Below are positions 36,001-48,535 of a stretch of 64,000 nucleotides of DNA, piece after piece. This DNA is from Mesodorylaimus sp. YZB2_4 (lineage: Eukaryota > Nematoda > Enoplea > Dorylaimida > Dorylaimidae), in NCBI GenBank assembly GCA_030248295.1, contig JASANH010001438.1:434001-498000 (forward strand), in the 5' to 3' direction. Positions within the stretch are counted from its first letter, which is position 1, and each line of letters opens with the position of its first letter. The position numbers were made by a program, and so were the translations under genes. The notes under the pieces are model-generated. The model did not search any database. It was not told the DNA's origin and saw only the letters and a program-made list of their open reading frames with translations.

Positions 36001-39000
36001 ATCCTCATTACCGATCCGCCTGATTCAAACCAAAACGGGTTATACTCACGTTTGCAATCCCCTTTCGGTTCCAGTAACGCGTCACCATAGAATCCTGGCA
36101 AGCATTTCTCGCAATGCGATCCATGCGTATTATGAATACATTTCTTGCACTCGCCCGTCACTCTAAAACAACAGACCTCGTTTAGAACCATGTTCAACAA
36201 ATTGTCAATACTCCTTACGTGTGACAATTTCCAACAGAATTCGGATCGATATTGCCACTACAATCGCACGGTTTGCACGATACGTCGTTCGAAGGATCGC
36301 CGAAATAACCATCCGTGCACTGATCGCAATATCGGCCAGTGTACCCGGACGGACATTCCGTACAGAACGGTTCGCCAGTGACGATCGTACACCGACCACC
36401 CTGAGGACACGGGCACGGCTTACAATCATCGGGCGTTCCTTTCAATGCATTTCCATAATAGCCATCGGCGCAGCGATCGCAATTCGCACCAGTCGTATGA
36501 TGTTCGCAGATACAAGCACCTGTCCAGACAATCTATATTCTCCACTGTACAACAGCAGCCACTGAATCCTTACCAGATTCCGAATCGCAAATATCCGCAT
36601 GTCCATTGCATTGACAAGCTACGCACCTCGCGAAAGGACCGCCGTAACGAGGCTCACGTCGATAACCAGGAGCGCACGATTCGCAATTCTGTCCCACATA
36701 CTCGGCTGGGCACGTGCAAGATTCGACCCACTTAGCGTAACCATTGCCATTGCCATTCTCACTACCGGCATGATGCGTAGGAGTCGAACTAGCTGATCCG
36801 AGAGAAACGTCGTCCAAGAAACCAACATCTGCAACAAATGACAGATTAAAAATTCAACGTTCCCTTCACCAATTCCCCTTGACTTACCCCCAGGACTAAA
36901 AGTGCCACGAATTTTTAAAGCGGTCAAATTGGACAAAATGCTCATAAAATCTAAGCTCGATAATCTCGGCGTCCATTGAAACTGCGGATCCTCGTGCAAA
37001 CGATACCGATACACCTAAAACAACCGAAATGCACTTCTTTCATCATCATGACTGGCAACACCGTCTCACCTGCTCATAGGGTCCAGGAGGTGGATTATTC
37101 TGAGCAAATATGGGAACAGAAACCGATCGACCATTCGCTCCTTGCAAAACGATATCCGTCACCGAAGCACGCGCATTTTGTTCGATAACACGCAGACGGA
37201 ATGTCAAAAATTGATTGTACGACGATCTTTGATTGCCCAAATATTTATCTAAAAAAACCGATTTCAAACATCAATAAATCCCATTTCCCCACAATTTATA
37301 CCCGGTGCTACGAAAAATGTCGGCCCCGAATATTCTGGTACAAAAATATGCCGATCACGTTCGCTGTATTGTACATCTACTTTTCGTTGACCGTACGCTT
37401 CGGCTTTCCAATTTTCCGATCCTAAAATAACATAAATTGTTCCAATTTTTTCCCAACACAATACGACACTTGTTTTTTAACGCTTCGTTTACCTCGTCCA
37501 AAATCGGATGTCAAATTAGTTTTGTAGTAACCAGGCGCCGTGTCGCATACCGAAGCGTGTCCGTAGCAAAAACACGGCGTACATCCGAATTCATTCGTCA
37601 AATCCAGATTGAAATAACCAGGTTTACACCTAAACGCAAAAATTGAAAATATGTATCGCGTTTTCTTGTCTATGACTAGTCCGAAAATAAGGCCTCCATA
37701 AAAATAGACACTAAAGGATCTCCGCACTCGTACCTGTCACATCGCTGTCCCTCAACATTCGTCTTACACGCGCAATGGCCCGTATCCGGTCGGCAATTCG
37801 GCTGGTTGTTATGACTGCCAGCTGTAATGCAGCCGCAGTGCCTACAAGCCAGAAAATCAGCATGAAAACAGTCTTATCACTACTTAGCATTTCCTCAGAA
37901 ATCTCTCATATTTCCACTTCCTTACTTGCATCCCTGCGCTGAAAATTCGTAAAAGCCAGGCAAGCATCTATCGCAATATTGTCCACCCACGCCCGGTTTA
38001 CAAGGGCATTGGCCTTGGTCGTTGCATTGCAATGAAAGAGAACCTGAAAGTCAATAAAATACCTCTGATATTCTTCTCCCTTCCACCCTTATTGACACTT
38101 ACCAATGTCATTGCAATTGCATGCCGTACAAACGTATTCGCCCGGTCGACGCCAATGATTCTCCAAACAATGTTCGCAATGAGGACCCCTCGTATTGCCT
38201 TGACAATCGATGCAATGACCACCACTTCCGGTCCTCTGGTACATATCGGCATCGAAATAGCATCGACTCGAAAGATTGTTGCAATCGCACGCTACAAAAT
38301 TTTGTCAACATAGTAAAGTCAACAAAAAATAGTCAACTTTTCACAATATTCAATGTCCATACCTTTGCATTCATTCGCGTCTTCCGCCGTGGCCGCTTTC
38401 CATGGACGATCATTGAAAAATGGCATACATTGTTGACAATCCTCGCCCATGGTATTGTGCTCGCAACGGCACACCAATCGTTCGGTGGCCCCTTGTCCCG
38501 TACTCTTCACACATTCACTCGCGTGCCCATTGCACTTACATCTATACACACATACATTCCAAAGTTACACTCAATTCTCACTTATCCTTATTCTTGAGTC
38601 CAAAAAAAACCAACTAGAGCGTGAATAATCCATTCCTTATTTACCTTCCACCAACAGCAAAGTCCGAAATGGCGTAATAATACGATCGCAATACTTTGTC
38701 ATCGCGAAATACTTCGTCGCCGAACGTGTTCAAACGATTCAATACGATCCTGATCGACACCGCCGTCACCCAATCCTGCAAAAAACCAATTCTTTCCTTT
38801 TTCACAACTACAGATTACAAACCTCTTCCTCCCTAACCCTCCAATCCACCAAAAAACGGTTCCTTTTGCGCACAATTAAACACCTTTACCCTACTCCTAT
38901 CCTAAAGCACAGCACGCTACAAGTCACGCGCTTTGTTTTCTTTCTCGTCCACGTCTCAGCTCTATATTCATTCCGTAAACACGGGGTGCCCCATTAGAAA

Positions 39001-42000
39001 GGATTTTCAAGGATTACCGTGACCATTTGCAACGCCGATTAGAGACCGTACGCCTACCCTTCCCAAATACATGTTCGCAAAATGCCAAGAATGCGCCTGC
39101 TGGCCAAGCAAACATTTACTTTACCCCTGTTGCACAGCTAATAGGCCCATGCAAGTCGAAAAACCGCACCCTACCGAGTAGAAGTTGCACGAAAAAAATC
39201 GGCACCTTGCCGCGTTAAAACTCACTTTACACTTGGCTTAAAAACTTTGTCGGAAAAACCATCAAAAAACACCAAGCGCCAAAAATACACACTCAAGAAA
39301 AATTCGACGAGACACTAACTGGCCGAGACTGACTAATCAGCAGACACTTTCATCATGGCCCAGACAGTGGTTTTATGTTCGTCGTAACCAATCGTAAACA
39401 CTGTCAATCTTTCTTCCTTCACCCAACAACTGCTTATTTGTTTTAAGAGACAAGCTTTAGAAAATTCCGCATTTTCGTGCCCCCAGGACAACAAAGGCTG
39501 ACTACATCTTGCGTTTGTGTTTCAAGCGCTTTTCATAAAGTCTCGCCGCTAATTCTTTGTTTTAGCAACTCTTCTTCTCATTAGCCCGCCTAATTCTATC
39601 ACCTTAGGCCTCAAATGGCTGCCCAGCAGGTTTTTATTAAAAATTCACAAGCAGCCTGGTCGGAAACGCTGCCAGGAGGTGTCACTTTAGCACACTGACT
39701 ATACTCAGACTACCAGTCCAGACCTACACGTCCCCGGTCCTACTACTGTAGTACACTCGCTCACAATGGTCGACAGCCGTCGAGTTTCACGCCGTCAAAC
39801 ACAGTACCGACTATCCTTATCGAAAATGTCAAGCAAACAATTCCGACGGCAGATACTTTATAGCTCTGCTGGCTTTTGAACAAACAAGGTAAAGCTAAAC
39901 GCTAAACCTATTGTAAAACGGTCTCCGATACGTTCGATGCGGTTCCCTTTTTGCCAGCTATACGCACAACAGTCTGTCCCCTACTAGCGCAAATTTCGAT
40001 TGCGCTGCGCCTCGAGGGTCTCTTGGCCAGCCCACCACAACGAATGAATGGACACCACTCGCTCTACACATTTCCGATCTTGACCCTTTGCATCTTTTCA
40101 AGACGTCCAAAATGATAAATGAGCATCAATAGTCCAAGTCGGGTGACGATGGTAGGCGTTTCTTCGACGCGCGTTTCGAATCGACTGCCCAACGCGTCAC
40201 GCAGGTCAATGGCGATCTTTTATCATTCTTGGCCAGTTTGGCATTTGGGAGGACGAAGTTGTGCGGCATCTGCTTGCATATGTAATTTTACCTTGCCTAC
40301 TCATCTATGCACCCAACAACAACGTAACCAGCAAACCAATAAAACGACCGTCAAACTACGACTTAGCACGAATTATTACGAACGATGCCTCTCTCGACCA
40401 AAAGCTCTGACGAAAAGCCAACACATGGCAGCGGACTTGCGAATACACGAGTTTACGGTCGACGACGAGAACCGCCAACACCGAGGTGGAAGAAGGGCGA
40501 GAGCTCAACCGATACTACAACATGTACGTACTCGGACTGGTTCGTCGAAAACCGGTCGCCCTTCGCTCTCTCCAAACACAATCCCAAAGCATTAAAACCT
40601 AATTCCAAATCGCAATACGTGAAAAGCTGTACAAAAACCGGCCACCCCTCTTTTCGTAGCGCCAAAGCAAATCATTCTAAGAAACCGTGACGATAAAGAG
40701 GAAAAAAGAAGCTCAACCATTTCACGCGTAAATATTACTGTATTCAAAAAACTACTACCCTATTCAACTTGAAGTAAGGAATTTTCGCCAAAAAGTGTTT
40801 AAAAACATTTCGAATCCCCACCGAGTGCAACAAACAGAAATCTAAATTAAGGAAACCATAGAAAAAAAGCATCCCGACAGATGCGCAAAAGCCCATCCTA
40901 AAAGCGCCCACTTGCATAGACACCAGATGTCACCAGCGAGTGTTTATTCAAAAATGATAGAAAACGAAAACATCTGCTTTCAAAAACCAACCAACACTTA
41001 CTTGTAGGACGGGTGAGATTTCGAAATTCTGAGCACTAGGACGTCCTTCTAATGTTGAATATGCGACGTTGGCTCCGGTCAAAGGAGATATATCTGAGTA
41101 TTCCGATGTACACTGGGCCACAGTTTCGGCATTCAACATTATCGGGGCTCGATCGGGAACACCGTACGTACTGCGGCACGTGGCACTAAAATTAAAATGA
41201 AGGTAATGAACTAACTTCACAGGGCAAAAAATCGATAATATACCTGTAATATTGCCATGGAATCCATTCGTCGGTGGGAGTACGTTTCTTATAAATGGCA
41301 AAACTTTCTGGTCGTGGGCTTCGAAATTTCAATCGTACATAGGTGATATCGAACGATTTGCCTGAAACAAAAGAGCAATGACTCAAGAATTCTTGTTAAA
41401 ACAGACATTCCAGCGGTATAAATGTTACAGAGCCTATTAACTAGAACTGGACATGTGAATTTAATCAATCTTAGTCGCGTACTCGTCAAAATAGCCCGCA
41501 GCGATGGGCGTCCTATGGCGCACCAATGCGGTCATCAGTTATGTCTATATGCGAATGTCTCGCGTAGAATCCAATGGCAAGCGTCAAGGTTGTTGGCGCG
41601 CCCGATAATGATGGCCGACAGTAGACATAAGTATAGGAATAGAACTGTAGCTCCAAATCATAAACAAGTAATAAATGCTGTCATATATTGGCTATTTATC
41701 GTCAAGCAAGGTACTGAATGTTTCAAAAAGGAAAGGGCGAATTCGGACAACTCCTACAGAACTAAAGATACGCCTTACCCAAATGCAATGTCAAATTGAC
41801 CATATTAGGATGTTGTATTCCTTCGGCCATTGTTTCTGACGCCCACCAAGTTTCGGCTTGTGGGTTATTGAAATCAGTTAAAAACGCGGAAGGATGTTGT
41901 TGAGATGCTACACGTGCATCGCAAACATCACACGTTTTCGTCATCCCTGAATGACCGGTCTGGACGCAATATTCGGTTGGTCGATTCACACCGCAAGTGT

Positions 42001-42329
42001 TCGATACTTCAACCCGACGATTGAATGCGGCATTTACGAATTCAGGAACGCATCGTTGTGGTCTTCCAGACTCGTCGTAGCAGGCATTTGCGCCTAAAAA
42101 CGAGCAAGCACATACTGTATGGATAGCAAGTACGCCATACCTTTCTCTAAACAGATTTTTTAGCCTCCAAGATTTTTTGAAGGCGGCCTTCAGAATCGTT
42201 GTCTACTAAATATAATCCCGGCTTACCTCCGTAACTCCGGATAATTTCATCGTCGTCGTAGGATTGTGCAAATGCTGACGAAATTTGCAAAATGAAAAAA
42301 AGCGATGAGATTACTCGTCTACGCCTCAT
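33100..42329 (-). CDS. Laminin subunit gamma, full length
   Basis: A secreted chain of the basement-membrane laminin trimer. I traced 27 exons in phase, 1,638 residues against 1,609 for human LAMC1. Exons: 42329-42227, 42093-41779, 41361-41244, 41185-41002, 38775-38645, 38541-38363, 38291-38103, 38043-37926, 37841-37734, 37629-37493, 37421-37302, 37248-37070, 37014-36888, 36828-36574, 36519-36219, 36162-36050, 35989-35687, 35631-35290, 35230-35072, 35014-34861, 34806-34669, 34612-34435, 34365-34128, 34040-33841, 33784-33626, 33525-33426, 33368-33100. A signal peptide ([14 protein letters not shown]) leads to the LN domain ([36 protein letters not shown]). EGF-like LE modules flank an L4 domain (exons 11-13). 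The nidogen-binding loop reads NIDPNSV. A heptad-rich coiled coil ends LPQQCYN, with the Cys that links to the beta chain. Intron 4 is 2.2 kb. Confidence 0.97.
38776..41001. other. Long intron 4 of laminin gamma
   Basis: This 2.2-kb intron splits the LN domain and is far longer than the gene's other introns (about 45-200 bases). I found no gene, SINE or inverted repeat in it. Small open frames around 40119-40690 on both strands overlap one another and lack splice logic. Confidence 0.5.
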
Positions 42330-42893
42330 TGTCAAAATCGACGTCCTCTATTAGAGAGGGCAAAATCTGACAAGTGTAGCTTTCGCAATTTTTTTCCCAA
42401 TCGCCTTTGCTCTCAAGAGTCCGCCAAAACACGAAAAAATTCAATGAAGAATCGAAATTGCTGCACAAACCATATGTAAGTCTATTCAAGTTCTTTGCCC
42501 GCAATTCAACAAGTGGAAGACGGAAACAAACGAACTGCACAGCGGCCCCGACCAGACAAGCAAAAGCGATTGCGCCCGAAACCGCACAACCAAGGGAATG
42601 GAATCTGGCGACGGCTGCGCCATACAGTAAAATGCTATAAGAATTTAAACCTGCGTTAAAAATGGCGGGAATTTCAAAAAGCCAATATATGTGTAGCAGT
42701 AAAAGGCAATTTACTTCATCCCGACCAACAAAGCATTTTCTTCACATTTGTAAGAAACATATGCGCTACATAAGCACCATATTCCGAAGCTAGGTTAGCA
42801 TTGTCTGGCTGACAAGAGGCTTACACAGCACAGCACCTGGCAAAAGATCACACAGCCTCCATATCTAATCAATATCAAAAACTGAAACAGTGC

Positions 42894-43187
42894 TCACGAA
42901 GCTTCCCTGACTTCTCTAATCGGCGAAATACTGTTGTACGCATCGACATATTTGAGTATGGTTTCTCGACTCGTTCGCAATGGTGGCGTATTGAATCCAT
43001 TCTCAACTGGTGACAGCTCCTTGTCCAAGAGCTCCATGCGTTGGCGTTGTTGACGAGCCCGTTCACGTCTGGCCATAAGAATTCCAAAAATTGATAATGA
43101 TCCAACGAAAATCAAGGTCATCGATGCAAAAGTAACCAAGCCGACGATGTAGCCGTAGGACAGGCAAAATGATGCTAGCTTTTCCAT
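42894..43187 (-). CDS. Small single-pass membrane protein
   Basis: One uninterrupted frame of 97 residues. It has a hydrophobic span at about residues 9-38 (YGYIVGLVTFASMTLIFVGS), then a basic ARRERARQQRQR stretch and a polar tail ending REVREAS. The charge pattern places the C-terminal tail in the cytosol. It lies about 565 bases upstream of the laminin start on the same strand and diverges from the gene at 43842. The family is not recognised. Because it is short and intronless it could be chance, but the membrane-then-arginine pattern and a good start context argue that it is real. Confidence 0.5.
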   Translation of the reverse strand: MEKLASFCLSYGYIVGLVTFASMTLIFVGSLSIFGILMARRERARQQRQRMELLDKELSPVENGFNTPPLRTSRETILKYVDAYNSISPIREVREAS

Positions 43188-43841
43188 GACTACTTCGAAA
43201 TTATATGAATCACATTGCAGAAATTAGTGGACACGAAAGCAGGCGGTTCGTGCAGACTTGGAAGAGACTAGTTTTCTTGCGCAAAATCACCAAGGTGCAC
43301 CATTCCGCAAGAAGAGCTGGTGCTGGGGTGGAGGGGGGGGCTGCTCGTGCAAGAGTGATCAGCATATGCTGGACAGGCTGCAAGGGTGCTGTAGTGCTGT
43401 GAGGGCCTGTTTCTGCGGTTGATCTCAATTTTCATGAAACTGCTTATGGTTTCTGCTTGCCATCCATCGTACCTATGCACGAGTGCTGCAGATGTGATGC
43501 AGTAAGTGAGGCACTCTCTTCTCCATTCTAAACATGACAGAATGTCCATGAACTGACAATAGATCATAGCATACACTGGCGCAGTAAATCGATTCCCCAC
43601 ACCACGGGGAAACTAAACGAGTATTATGCATGGTTTACAGCTAAAGATGGTCGAATAGTGGAGGTGCCGTCTCGAACGTTTACCTTGGAGTAGATGCATA
43701 TAACACATGCTGAGATCACCACCAACAGGGAGCAATCAACCCATCCTAGCCATAGGCTTTACACTGTTCTGTAAGCTCCTCCTTCCTGTCTGCCCCGCGT
43801 GATTCCCATTGAAGGTTGCGAAGCAGGAAGGATTAGCTGTG

Positions 43842-45098
43842 ATGGCTAAAATTCCAGAAAGTATGAGCCTGCTAGCCGCGGGTTCATTTCCGGCATTGGT
43901 GTCTCTCCAGTTTGGCGCCACGATCTACGATTTCTACAGGAAGTGGTCGAAAACGCGTGGGACGAAAACGACAGATTTCGATCGTATTCTCAGCGGAGAA
44001 ACCCGTCATGGTTGGCGTCAAGTTTTGAAAAAGAGGTACGCCAATTTTATTTGCGAATACAGCTATTTCTATTTGGTATCGTCATGCTTGACTAATTTCG
44101 AGGAGACTCAAAATCCATCATCGTTTCTCGGATCGAGTGCCACAGTGTGGATCGAAGATCCATTGCCCGATGGTGGCAAATTATTCACGATTGAACGACG
44201 ATCAATGATTCGAACTGCCAAAACGGCTCTAGTCAACATCAGTTACCATCCCGATGACTTCGACTGGCAATTTTCGTCCTATGTAAATCCTCGTACGATC
44301 ATCACAGTCTTCAAATGCATTCCCGATACGGCAGTGTTCCACATTGTGCTATCGGATATATTTCGCCTGACCTCCGAAGTGCGCAGGATCCACTGTCCTG
44401 CTGGGCCGAGAGCGTTCGCCTTATTCGCTTACACTGAACCGAATCTGAACCCGATCTTACATATCGTTTTCGAAAAACTAGTGTTCTCTGATCCCGACGA
44501 AGCCATGCTCCGACGCGAGTTTATAGACGTAGTCTATGAATTACCCTTCGACGACCGTGATCTGATCCGCTCGTCATCGTGGCAAGTGGTTTCTGTCCCG
44601 ATTGGGGATCGCCCTTCTTGGTTTCATTGTTACTGCGGTGATTCGAAAGTCATTCTGGTGTACAGCAGTTCCAGAGTGGACGACGATCACGACAGCTTGT
44701 GCCTATCGTTCGACCACACGAGAACTTGGCGCCTCCAAACTGTGGCTCAATGGCTAGCAGCGTTCCAGCGTACGACGTTGGGCGCCCAAATTCTGGAAGC
44801 GGCTCGCACCTTCTTGTTACTCCCACCATCATCAGAACCTTCTGAAGGACCTGCGAAACACCTCTTTGGTTCAATTTACCCCTACCCGATTGGTGGTGCT
44901 GCCTTGGCTCCAGTCAGTCGAAATGGCGTTTTCCAGCGCTTGGTTGCTCCGCCATCTTTGAAACGAGTAGCTTTTGAAGCCTTGTTCAAAGCAGATCCGA
45001 ATCTCGACGTGACCCAATTGGTAGATGCCCTCGGTTTTGGCTTGTTGGATGGAATAGGTGAAGAGAAAGGGGAAGCCTGTCTCATCACCTTGATGTGA
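43842..45098 (+). CDS. Unrecognised intronless 418-residue protein
   Basis: One open frame of 418 codons with balanced composition, no low complexity and no stop, which is very unlikely by chance here. It opens MAKIPESMSLLAAGSF. I see no signal peptide or certain membrane span, and the body looks like a soluble beta-rich fold (LFTIERRSMIRTAKTALVNI, AVFHIVLSDIFRLTSEV, WFHCYCGDSKVILVYSSS). The C-terminal part (PSLKRVAFEALFKADPNLDV, then TQLVDALGFGLLDGI) is helical. It faintly recalls a SOCS or F-box-like adaptor end, which I do not rely on. Lack of introns is unusual in this window and could point to a retrocopy or a fast-evolving lineage gene. A degraded copy of its 3' coding end lies 150 bases downstream. 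Confidence 0.75.
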   Translation: MAKIPESMSLLAAGSFPALVSLQFGATIYDFYRKWSKTRGTKTTDFDRILSGETRHGWRQVLKKRYANFICEYSYFYLVSSCLTNFEETQNPSSFLGSSATVWIEDPLPDGGKLFTIERRSMIRTAKTALVNISYHPDDFDWQFSSYVNPRTIITVFKCIPDTAVFHIVLSDIFRLTSEVRRIHCPAGPRAFALFAYTEPNLNPILHIVFEKLVFSDPDEAMLRREFIDVVYELPFDDRDLIRSSSWQVVSVPIGDRPSWFHCYCGDSKVILVYSSSRVDDDHDSLCLSFDHTRTWRLQTVAQWLAAFQRTTLGAQILEAARTFLLLPPSSEPSEGPAKHLFGSIYPYPIGGAALAPVSRNGVFQRLVAPPSLKRVAFEALFKADPNLDVTQLVDALGFGLLDGIGEEKGEACLITLM

Positions 45099-45248
45099 CT
45101 GCTGTGAAAGTGATACTAGTCGTGATGGCAAAGTCTAATTTTTGCAGCATGTCTTTCATAACCCAGAAAACACTTATCTTGCTGGAATGTATTTCGTTTA
45201 GGTTACCACTAATGGTAATTTGAATGTCCCGCGCGCCTGAGTATCCTA

Positions 45249-45298
45249 AAGCCCTGTTTAAAGCGCATCCGAATCTCGACGTGATTCAATTGGTGGCA
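45249..45298 (+). pseudogene. Partial duplicate of the 43842-45098 gene's 3' end
   Basis: About 50 bases match 44976-45025 closely, including the identical run ATCCGAATCTCGACGTGA. In frame it would encode KALFKAHPNLDVIQLV against EALFKADPNLDVTQLV. The sequence before and after is unrelated or too diverged to align by eye. It is a broken tail of a former tandem copy or a small segmental duplication. Confidence 0.65.
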
Positions 45299-46182
45299 AA
45301 TCTTGCTTGGCGCCAACAGCGTAAAATGAGGTATATCTTACAAGAGCGCCATACACCTTCATACTGTTTTAGTTTTAGCAGTATACTGTATTTTTAAAAC
45401 TGATCCTACTTCAGGTAATGAGGTAATTCGCAAGTCGCCGAGACTGTTAGCTCATTAGGCAGAACAGAATGGCGCAGAATTGCAGAAGAGGCGCAACGAC
45501 GACAAATAGTGCTGAACAGGTTTGTTGCCTGCTCATGAAACAGTTCTCAGGGTCAATGTAATAGGTGTGGTTGGCCGGGCCAACGTCTCTGGTTCCTGCA
45601 TACGGCTACGAGGTCTGCCTGAAGGGTCTTTGAGACCATTCATGCCACAATATGTTCTCCAACGAATAGTACGTACATAGATCAGCCTATTACAGCACAT
45701 CGGTGTCGGCAAATATACAGTACAGTAGTCGTTGAAGCAAGCAAGGTACTTTGTGTAGCTCTGTTAAGCAGAGGCGGGTGTGAAGGATGGCTTGACAGAA
45801 CCACAGCCGCCCACGTTGAAATGCCTGTGAGACTTGGTAATGAGGTGGCAGGTATACAGTGGTGTAAAATACTGCGTTAGGTACCCAAATCATATATTAA
45901 TCAGCAGCACAACAACGACCCAACTCTCACTCTTACTGTATGCTCAGATCTGTGGCGGGTTTAGTCTAATTCGCACTGACGTGAGGAACGGGTCAAATGT
46001 GATTCGGGCTAACTTGAGGAAGAAGCCGTATACGTAGGGTGCGCTGGCGTGGATCCTGTCCCACTGGCGTTTTGTGCGGTAAATCAAGAGGACGCACTCC
46101 GCGAAATAAAAGTGAATGTTACTTTTCCATCGTCCCATATTTTTAATCAAGATACAAATTGTATCTACGGGGGGGGGGGGGG

Positions 46183-46300
46183 TTGTGCCACTTGTGCACG
46201 TGCATTGTACTTTTGACCTGAGTCGCTTGTGCACGCCAACCGCGCCACTTGTGCACACGCATATACTTTATACATGCTATAGTAAGGCAAGCAATTGAAA
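46183..46300 (+). repeat. Terminal-repeat unit A
   Basis: The unit contains GCTTGTGCACGCCAACCGCG, then GCCACTTGTGCAC and CATATACTTTATACATGCTA. It directly follows a poly-G run. It is matched in the same orientation at 47641-47770 and inverted at 46975-47105 and 48536-48632, so it can form the left end of an element with long terminal inverted repeats. Confidence 0.65.
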
Positions 46301-46342
46301 AGATACAAAATATCTATCATGCACCCAAAGAATAAAGCCCAA

Positions 46343-46468
46343 AGTATACTTCGATGCGACGCGTCAAATAAGCGTGCCATGCGACACTTTTGGGTCAACT
46401 GACAATGTAAAAAGGTGCCTAAAATGTCGCATCGCAAGCTTATTTGACGCATCGCATCGAACTATACT
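46343..46468. mobile_element. Palindromic (foldback) MITE-like insertion
   Basis: A 126-base block whose ends, 46343-46373 and 46438-46468, are near-perfect reverse complements (AGTATACTTCGATGCG against AGTATAGTTCGATGCG). Pairing extends inward over roughly 50 bases per arm. Compared with the related arm at 48470-48545 (inverted), the block is extra sequence, so it looks like an insertion into an older element. I could not settle the target duplication. Confidence 0.55.
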
Positions 46469-46974
46469 TCCAGTTTAAAGGACCTCTTTTTAAATTGCCG
46501 CGTAATTTGCTATTTTGCCTCAGTTTAAGGTCACTCACTGAACGCGCACTTTAACACTGGGTAAAGCTGTCTTGGCGTGTCATTGCCTCTGTCTTGCAAT
46601 GTAAAATGGCGTCTGCCTTTGGAGTTCCTGAGAAATTTACGACGCAGACTTTGAAAACTGTACTGTACTGATTCGAGTAAGATCTGATTACGACGAGAAA
46701 CAAAGCGTACATATTTCGTCGTACAAAGCCACCCCACGAAGTTGGCGATATCATGAAAAGCCCTCGATCTTGCATGTAATGCAAGCGTCTCCGTAAAGAA
46801 GATCAGGCTTTGCAATTCGGCGGTTCAGTTTGTCGGCTTAACATCCAACATGTCCATCACAAGCTGGCCATGTCGTTCGTGGCGTTGGAGAGTCGAATGC
46901 CAGCATTGAAGCTAAGAAACTTCAGAGGGAAATGAACAAGGATGTCCGAGTGTGTAGAAAGTGTATACACCCTA

Positions 46975-47105
46975 TATTTTCCATTGCTCATGTCTTACCA
47001 TACCATGGAGAAAGTATATGCGCGTGCAAAACGGTTGGCGTCCACAAGTGACTCAGGTCACGAGAACAATGCGCGTGCACAAGTAGCTCACGATCGTCTA
47101 CTGTA
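46975..47105 (-). repeat. Terminal-repeat unit B (inverted)
   Basis: The reverse complement matches units A and C: CATATACTTTCTCCATGGTA, ACGCCAACCG, ACCTGAGTCACTTGTG and GCACGCGCATTGTTCTCGTG. With unit A it brackets about 920 bases. Confidence 0.65.
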
Positions 47106-47640
47106 GGGGCGGGGGTCTTGATCAATGACATGTACATGGTTATTTTGCTGAATTTCTCCGGTGAGCTGTATGAAGAGCCAAAAAAGAACATTTTTCCAGT
47201 CTCGAAAATCCACTCTCGATTTACAACTGTCCTTTGCATGCTTCCTTCCGGCCCGCATGCACTAACATATCAATCGTTCGAATCCTCACGATGGCCATAT
47301 TGGGGCGTACATACCAGGGAGGAAAGAAAAATTGTCAAGTTATTTTGTTTGCTGTGGCCAGAAAAACGAACTGGCGTTAGTGAGTAGCTGTGGTACAGTG
47401 AAATTTTTTGCCACTGTTCTTGCAAAGGTCTGCATGAGCAGGTCCGAATAGGGCTTGACGGACCATGGAAATTTAGTGCCAACCTTTGCAGCAGCAATAA
47501 GCAGCAAGATGTGATGAGGCGCCCGCCAACTACATCTCGGGCTGCGTGCACTTGTGACCGCTTTGACTAATCCTATTCATCGCTTTATGCCCGAACTTGT
47601 TTCCCGCACAATGACCTTATTCGCGACTGCATTTCTGTGC

Positions 47641-47770
47641 GGGGGGTTGTGAGCCACGTGTGCACGCGCATTGTTCTCGTGAGCCGAGTCACTTGTGCAC
47701 GCCAACCGCGCCACTTGTGCACGCGCATATACTTTCTACATGCTATGGTAAGACATAGGCAATGTAAAAG
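47641..47770 (+). repeat. Terminal-repeat unit C
   Basis: This has the same order of phrases as unit A with fewer differences from unit B: GCGCATTGTTCTCGTGAGCC, CACGCCAACCGCGCCACTTG and CATATACTTTCTACATGCTA. It also begins beside a G run. Confidence 0.65.
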
Positions 47771-48535
47771 ATAGGGCGTATACGCTTTCTACACACTCGT
47801 ACCAGAATTATGGTTATTTTTCGTCATAAAATAGCAGATCGCAAAACACAACATAATAATCAAATACAAATTAATCCGCTGGTGGCGGACGTTGCTGGCG
47901 GACGTTGTGAGACTTCTGTAAAGCATCCAAAAAATTCCGTTAAGCTGGGTGAACTTGGCTTATCTCGCTCTCTTGCAAGGCGTGGTGGTACCCTTCGGCG
48001 TGGTTCGTGGCTCGGAGGTGTTGGCAACCACTGATTCCACACATGCATTGGAGTCCGGCGCCCATTGAGCCACTAATTCGAAAATTAGTTAACGAAAGCT
48101 TCTAGTTTGGCTTGATCAGCCTATGCTAGCTGCAGCCGCCTTTCCAATAACATATGCCAACCCAATGAGACCAACTGCACGGGCAGCAGGGCCAAGCTTT
48201 TCACCATCCCAAACCAAACGCGCAATGGATGTTCTTCCTCGCGTAGTTCTCCAGGACCCGGATGAGGCGGCTTTGCCAGGTAGTTCTTCAACCCAAGCTC
48301 TCCCATCTTTCTCACCATGGCCCGGCAAAAGTGGAAGTTGCAATCAGCAATCCGAACGAAGGGTAAGATTTTCCTTGCTGCCTAGTGCATTGATATTTCA
48401 AAATCGACGAGGACCGTGTTGACTTGACCAATCGACCCGCATTGGTTAATCAGCGCGTTTATTGTAAGTGACCTCAAACTGAGGAAAACTAGCAAATTAC
48501 GCGGCAATTTAAAATCAGATCCTTTTATTCTTTGC

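Noticed and set aside
40119-40690. 158- and 101-codon plus frames inside laminin intron 4.
   Set aside because: They overlap in different frames, are rich in Ser/Thr/Pro without motifs, and lack splice or start support.
48116-48343. Minus-strand frames of 65-75 codons with a hydrophobic end, like a small mitochondrial protein.
   Set aside because: Two competing frames, no recognisable family, no splice or expression support, and the region is repeat-rich.
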